The notes under the pieces were generated by a model that was not told the DNA's origin, made no database searches, and saw only the letters and a program-made list of their open reading frames with translations. From NCBI GenBank assembly GCA_031289975.1, contig JAITOM010000134.1:1-8828 (forward strand): a DNA stretch of 8,828 bases, in the 5' to 3' direction. The position numbers and the translations under genes were made by a program. Positions within the stretch are counted from its first letter, which is position 1. Each line of letters begins with the position of its first letter. Origin of the DNA: Methanobrevibacter sp. GTDB lineage: Archaea > Methanobacteriota > Methanobacteria > Methanobacteriales > Methanobacteriaceae. Below, in pieces: positions 5,413 through 8,828 of the stretch.

Positions 5413-6672
5413 TTATCCAATTTGATTTAATAATTTTTGAATTTCTATAATGACTTCTTGTCCATTTCCACCAATGAAAATATTGTTATTATTTTCATTA
5501 AATTTTAAAATCAAGTTTAAAGTTTCTTCATTTGAGTTGGATATAATAATTTCTCCTTCATAATTCAATGTTATCAATCTATTTAATGATAAATCAAAAG
5601 AATCATTTAATCCTTTAAATAAAATAATTTTTTTAGGATCATGTTTAATAATGGTGTTAAGAATATTTAAGCGATGTGTTTCTTTGCTTCTTGATGTCCC
5701 AATAAATACAATGTCTAAATCTTTGATTTCGTTTAAAATTGATTCTGTTGCATGAACATTGTCTGTTTTTCCAATGAAAACTTTAGAATTTTTTAAATTA
5801 ATAAGTTTTAATCTGCCTGATATGTTATGGAAATTTTCTAAGGATTGTTTAATAATTTCATAATCAATATTTAGATATTTAGCTATTGCTATTGCAAGTC
5901 CAGCATTTAAACGATTAAATTTACCAAATAATTTTAGATTTATAGTTGATTCATCGTAATAACAAACTTTTTTTGCAATTTTTTCAACTTTGTTTTTAAA
6001 TTCTTCGTTCCTATTAATAAAGACAGTTTTATTTTTAAAAAATTTTAATAATGAATCTTTATATTGGTGAATAGAACCATGAACATCCATATGATCATCA
6101 CCAATGTTTGTTAAACCAATATTATTGAAATTAAAGAAGTAATCAGTAAAATTTAAGGTCATGTCACATACTTCTACAATCATTAGATCGTATTGATTTT
6201 CTTCAGCTTTTAAAATAAGATCACAGTATCCAGAAAATCCACCACCTCCATTTCCACCAACTAAAACTTTCTTCCCGCTTTTTTCTAATATTTTTTTAAG
6301 CATTAAAACAGTCGTTGTTTTGCCATTTGTTCCAGTAATCCCAATTGTGGGTAAAGATTTATGTTTTATTAGAATATCTGAAATTAATTTATTTGATTTT
6401 AATTTATTAGCTAATTTGGTTTCCCATAATCCTGGACTTATAAGAATTCCATCGGAAGATAAAATTTTATCAATATCATTAATACCCAAATCTATAGTTA
6501 ATTGTTTTGATTTAAGGTTTATACCATCACTTTTTTCTTCTACATATTTTACAATATCTGAAATATCAACATCCGAGGATAAGTCAGTCCCATAAACCTC
6601 ATATCCATGTTCAAGTAAAGATTTAATGGCTTTTTTCCCTTCTACACCTAAACCAACAACAGAAACTTTCAT
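5413..6672 (-). CDS. Mur ligase family protein, MurD-like (likely pseudomurein precursor ligase)
   Basis: This 419-residue ATP-dependent amide ligase has three Mur domains. The N-terminal Rossmann-like part starts MKVSVVGLGVEGKKA (1-15) and contains LISPGLWETKLA (78-89), as in MurD. The central domain has the P-loop GITGTNGKTTT (111-121), the acidic VEVCDM (166-171, where MurD has VELSSFQ) and LTNIGDDHMDVHGS (187-200). The C-terminal domain has GKFNRLNAGLAIA (250-262), SGRLK (285-289) and KTDNVHATE (302-310). By alignment by eye, the lysine that is carbamylated in bacterial MurD falls at a leucine (about L208). The start ATG 6672 follows GAGGT (6678-6682) at normal spacing. It lies 17 bp after the oxidoreductase gene and is surely co-transcribed with it. 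Methanobacteriales build pseudomurein peptides with such ligases, so a cytoplasmic role in wall-precursor assembly is likely. The amino acid added is unknown, and a cofactor-amidating ligase (CfbE-like) is the main alternative. Confidence 0.82.
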   Translation of the reverse strand: MKVSVVGLGVEGKKAIKSLLEHGYEVYGTDLSSDVDISDIVKYVEEKSDGINLKSKQLTIDLGINDIDKILSSDGILISPGLWETKLANKLKSNKLISDILIKHKSLPTIGITGTNGKTTTVLMLKKILEKSGKKVLVGGNGGGGFSGYCDLILKAEENQYDLMIVEVCDMTLNFTDYFFNFNNIGLTNIGDDHMDVHGSIHQYKDSLLKFFKNKTVFINRNEEFKNKVEKIAKKVCYYDESTINLKLFGKFNRLNAGLAIAIAKYLNIDYEIIKQSLENFHNISGRLKLINLKNSKVFIGKTDNVHATESILNEIKDLDIVFIGTSRSKETHRLNILNTIIKHDPKKIILFKGLNDSFDLSLNRLITLNYEGEIIISNSNEETLNLILKFNENNNNIFIGGNGQEVIIEIQKLLNQIG

Positions 6673-6689
6673 AAATAACCTCTTATAAA

Positions 6690-8030
6690 TTAATGGATAT
6701 AAATTTCACTTATTAATTTGTGAAAAACATCTGTTGATGGATGTATTTCAATAAATTCTTCATAAAAATTTTTCATATCATGTTTTATCCTCATTAAATA
6801 GGAAATATAGGCAACATCACTAACAGATGAAGGTGAAATTGCTCCAGCCCAATGAATTTCTTTAGTCTTTGGATTAAATCTAATTTTTGAAATTCCTGTA
6901 TCTTTTGTTAAAACTCTCCAAAAGGTCCCTGTACCTGCTGGAGCTGGAATAATAATCTCTTTTTCATCAGAATCTCTACTTTCATTATCCTGAATAAAAT
7001 CAACATTTAAATTTAAACCAAAACCTTGAGGTATCATTTTATAATCAATAAAATTAGAATATCCTGCCATATTTCTCCCAGCGATTATTCCCTCCATTCT
7101 TGCAATGGGTGTTAAGTTTACACTTCCTGTCACATCACCAGCAGCATAAACATTGTTAACACTTGTCCTCATCATTTTATCCACAATAATAGCTCCCTTA
7201 TTATTAACTTCCACTAAATCTTTAGCTATTTCTGAGTTGGGGCTTCTTCCAGTAGCTAAAAAAGGAATACCAGTAAACTCACCATCTTCACAGATGACCT
7301 TATTTTTTTTAATCTCAACAATATTTTGATTTTGATAGATTTCAACATTTGATAAAAGTTTTGTTGATATAAACTCTCTTAAATCATTATCAATTTCTTT
7401 TAAAAATTTTCCCCTTACAATCATCTTAACATCACAACCAAAAGAAGAAAACAAACTTGATATTTCAGTAGCTATTGCTCCACCACCAATCACATTTAAT
7501 TTTTCAGGTATTTTATCTAATTTCAAAATATCTGGACTTGATAAACTATATTCACAACCTTTAATATTTGGTATGAATGGTTTAGAACCTGTAGCTATTA
7601 ATAAATTATCATATTCAAATGTTTCTCCATTAACAAGAACACTATCTTCAAAAACCTCGGCTTCTCCATGGATAATGGTGTTACCATAACTTTGATTTTC
7701 ATGGGTGTGGATTTTCCTTATGATTTCCTGTGTTTTCCTTATTTTATTAACAATTTCATTGTAAAATATTTCAAAATTATCTCCTTTTATTAAACCTAAA
7801 TTTTCATATCTTTTCTTGTTATCTAAAAAAATAGCTATATCCGATAAAGCACATAAAACCATACACCCTTCATTTAAACAATTTCCACCAATATAATTCT
7901 TTTCAATTAGTAAGGCTTTTTTACCTAAAATTCCAAGTTCAAGAGCCGCTAATCTCCCTGCAGGTCCTGATCCAATGATAATATTTTCAGATTTTTTTCC
8001 CATATTTTGTTTATTTAAACTATTAAGCAT
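6690..8030 (-). CDS. FAD-dependent pyridine nucleotide-disulfide oxidoreductase, dihydrolipoamide dehydrogenase-like
   Basis: A 446-residue class I disulfide reductase. FAD binding: GSGPAG (20-25), ATGSK (146-150) and YAAGD (295-299). NAD(P) binding: IGGGAIATE (181-189). The redox pair is C51/C56 in GGNCLNEGC, and an extra C60 follows. The usual PSK after the second cysteine is replaced by MVLCAL. The C-terminal interface motif HPTLSE is seen as HPSTD (430-434), with Asp in place of Glu, so the acid-base pair is H430/D434. The length is slightly short. The family passes electrons between NAD(P)H and a disulfide such as lipoamide. Methanogens of this group are not known to use lipoate-dependent dehydrogenase complexes, so the true substrate is open. 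Start ATG 8030 is supported by GGTGAT (8034-8039), a full match to the archaeal anti-Shine-Dalgarno; the ATG nine codons later has no such site. It is the first gene of a two-gene operon with the Mur ligase. Confidence 0.85.
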   Translation of the reverse strand: MLNSLNKQNMGKKSENIIIGSGPAGRLAALELGILGKKALLIEKNYIGGNCLNEGCMVLCALSDIAIFLDNKKRYENLGLIKGDNFEIFYNEIVNKIRKTQEIIRKIHTHENQSYGNTIIHGEAEVFEDSVLVNGETFEYDNLLIATGSKPFIPNIKGCEYSLSSPDILKLDKIPEKLNVIGGGAIATEISSLFSSFGCDVKMIVRGKFLKEIDNDLREFISTKLLSNVEIYQNQNIVEIKKNKVICEDGEFTGIPFLATGRSPNSEIAKDLVEVNNKGAIIVDKMMRTSVNNVYAAGDVTGSVNLTPIARMEGIIAGRNMAGYSNFIDYKMIPQGFGLNLNVDFIQDNESRDSDEKEIIIPAPAGTGTFWRVLTKDTGISKIRFNPKTKEIHWAGAISPSSVSDVAYISYLMRIKHDMKNFYEEFIEIHPSTDVFHKLISEIYIH

Positions 8031-8042
8031 TTTATCACCAAG

Positions 8043-8145
8043 ATTTAAATCAATTTATCCCTTATTTAAATCAATTTATTCTTTATTTAATCGATTTATT
8101 CTTTATTTAATCAATTTAATTCCTTATTTAATCAATTTATTAAAT
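8043..8145. repeat. Five tandem ~21-bp units upstream of the oxidoreductase gene
   Basis: Units start at 8043, 8064, 8085, 8105 and 8126 and follow ATTTAA(A)TCAATTTATTCTTT. The first two carry an extra A, the third has CGA for CAA, and the fifth is diverged at its end. The period is 20-21 bp with no spacers. The last unit ends only three bases before the GGTGAT site, so the array lies in the promoter or leader of the operon. At about two helical turns per unit, all copies would face the same side of the DNA. Confidence 0.8.
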
Positions 8146-8340
8146 ATAATTAAAAATTATTTTAAAACAAATTTATATTTATAAATTAAATTTTAATGAT
8201 TTTCATGAATTTATATTTAAAATTAAATAATTTAAATAAGAAAATTATATTTTAATTTGAAAAACTTTCTATTTTTAAAGTTTCAAAAATTATATAAATA
8301 TAAATTGCTAAATAGGTTTATAGAAACTCTCAAATAATTA

Positions 8341-8416
8341 ATAAAAATATTTAAATTATATTAAATTCATTAATATTAAATTCAGTATAAAAATATTTAA
8401 TATTATATTAAATTCA
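8341..8416. repeat. Duplicated ~30-bp AT-rich block
   Basis: ATAAAAATATTTAA then ATTATATTAAATTCA (8341-8369) recurs with one inserted T at 8387-8416. It is probably a slippage duplication. Confidence 0.55.
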
Positions 8417-8420
8417 AAAT

Positions 8421-8480
8421 TATTATATTATAAAGTTAATTATTCATTATTATTATATTAATAAAGTTAATTATTCATTA
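8421..8480. repeat. Tandem ~30-bp duplication
   Basis: TATTATATTA then TAAAGTTAATTATTCATTA (8421-8449) is repeated at 8451-8480 with one extra A. The copies are adjacent, with only one base between them. Confidence 0.65.
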
Positions 8481-8650
8481 ATTAAAGTTTAATAAAGTAT
8501 ATTTCATTAGAAAATATATTTCATTTATTTATTATATATATTACTTATTTAATAATATAATAATTATAAGATACAAGAGATTAATATTAACTAAAAATAA
8601 TATTGGTTAATAAAAATATTAATTAATAACTGTAATTAATATTATTTTAA

Positions 8651-8707
8651 TTAATAATTTGATATTTTATTAATAATTTGATATTTTATTAATAATTTGA
8701 TATTTTA
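8651..8707. repeat. Three exact 19-bp tandem units
   Basis: TTAATAATTTGATATTTTA is present three times without a change or spacer (8651-8669, 8670-8688, 8689-8707). The array ends two bases before the TATAG start of the element copy at 8710. Perfect identity suggests recent expansion. Confidence 0.85.
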
Positions 8708-8709
8708 AT

Positions 8710-8828
8710 TATAGTAGTTTTGATAAAGTTCTTAATAAATAATTTTTTTAAAAATAAATATTATTAAAATATATTTATTTAAAATTAGTTATATTAATTA
8801 AAATAAATTTATATTATTTAAAATTTAA
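8710..8828. mobile_element. Inverted partial copy of the 4768-5030 element, cut by window edge
   Basis: This matches the reverse complement of 4862-5030. It starts TATAGTAGTTTTGATAAAG, where the other copy has G for the first A after TATAGT. The first ~60 bases match with one substitution and one indel. After a missing block, 8778-8828 matches 4862-4912 with about three differences. The missing block, roughly 50 bases, holds both internal hairpins of the other copy. The far terminus would lie about 95 bases beyond the window. Confidence 0.7.

Larger units (their letters stand above)
8031..8828. other. 800-bp AT-rich non-coding region
   Basis: No credible gene is visible. It contains the upstream region of the oxidoreductase operon with five tandem units (8043-8145), an AT box reading TTTATAAATATAAA on the minus strand (8172-8185) that could be a TATA box, two pairs of ~30-bp duplications (8341-8480), three exact 19-bp units (8651-8707) and a partial mobile-like element (8710-8828). 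The TATA box call is weak because the background is so AT-rich. Confidence 0.6.

Noticed and set aside
6320..6595. Plus-strand 91-residue frame
   Set aside because: It is antisense to the Mur ligase, across its P-loop region; no independent support.
5413..6672. Calling the ligase CfbE (coenzyme F430 synthase)
   Set aside because: The N-terminus is a MurD-like Rossmann start (GLGVEGKKA), which from memory does not fit CfbE; kept only as an alternative.
8043..8145. CRISPR array
   Set aside because: Units are adjacent with no unique spacers, 20-21 bp long, and no cas genes are present.
7975..8184. Plus-strand 69-residue frame
   Set aside because: It is antisense to the oxidoreductase start and reads through the tandem repeats, giving repetitive LINLIPYL-type peptide.

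Overview
The window looks like chromosomal DNA of a methanogenic archaeon of the order Methanobacteriales, most like Methanobrevibacter. It is extremely A+T-rich. It carries the archaeal purine gene purP and an archaeal-type 5'-deoxyadenosine/S-adenosylhomocysteine deaminase. It also has a Mur-type peptide ligase, as expected of a lineage with a pseudomurein wall, and Shine-Dalgarno sites of archaeal form (GGTGAT, GAGGT). Assignment is by protein and sequence character only; no rRNA or marker set is present.

Layout. Positions 1-1789 are a gene graveyard: a protein tail broken by at least three frameshifts (1-491), a 43-nt tRNA-like element followed by a hairpin and a T-run, two short peptide remnants joined by an ATGA overlap, and two adjacent minus-strand copies of one small helix-turn-helix module. 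The second copy is separated by one frameshift from its C-terminal YYxxTGY-repeat domain. Positions 1790-4302 hold two intact housekeeping genes facing each other: dadD (+) and purP (-). Positions 4303-5412 have no gene but are densely structured. They hold a 326-bp element bounded by 12-bp inverted repeats and filled with short three-base-loop palindromes, a second element starting and ending TATAG/CTATA, a 166-bp MITE with an 8-bp target duplication, and an inverted solo terminus. Positions 5413-8030 are a minus-strand two-gene operon: an FAD disulfide oxidoreductase of the dihydrolipoamide dehydrogenase type, then a Mur ligase 17 bp downstream. Positions 8031-8828 are again non-coding: five tandem ~21-bp units just upstream of the oxidoreductase, several duplicated AT-rich blocks, three exact 19-bp units, and at the right edge an inverted partial copy of the second element.

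How the genes fit together. dadD salvages adenosine by-products of SAM chemistry to inosine compounds, and purP makes FAICAR in the last part of IMP synthesis, so the convergent pair both feed purine metabolism. The Mur ligase probably adds an amino acid to a cell-wall or cofactor precursor. Its partner oxidoreductase has no recognisable substrate from this context.

The most interesting content is the family of small non-coding mobile or palindromic elements in 4441-5300 and 8710-8828. No new multi-gene protein system is visible.
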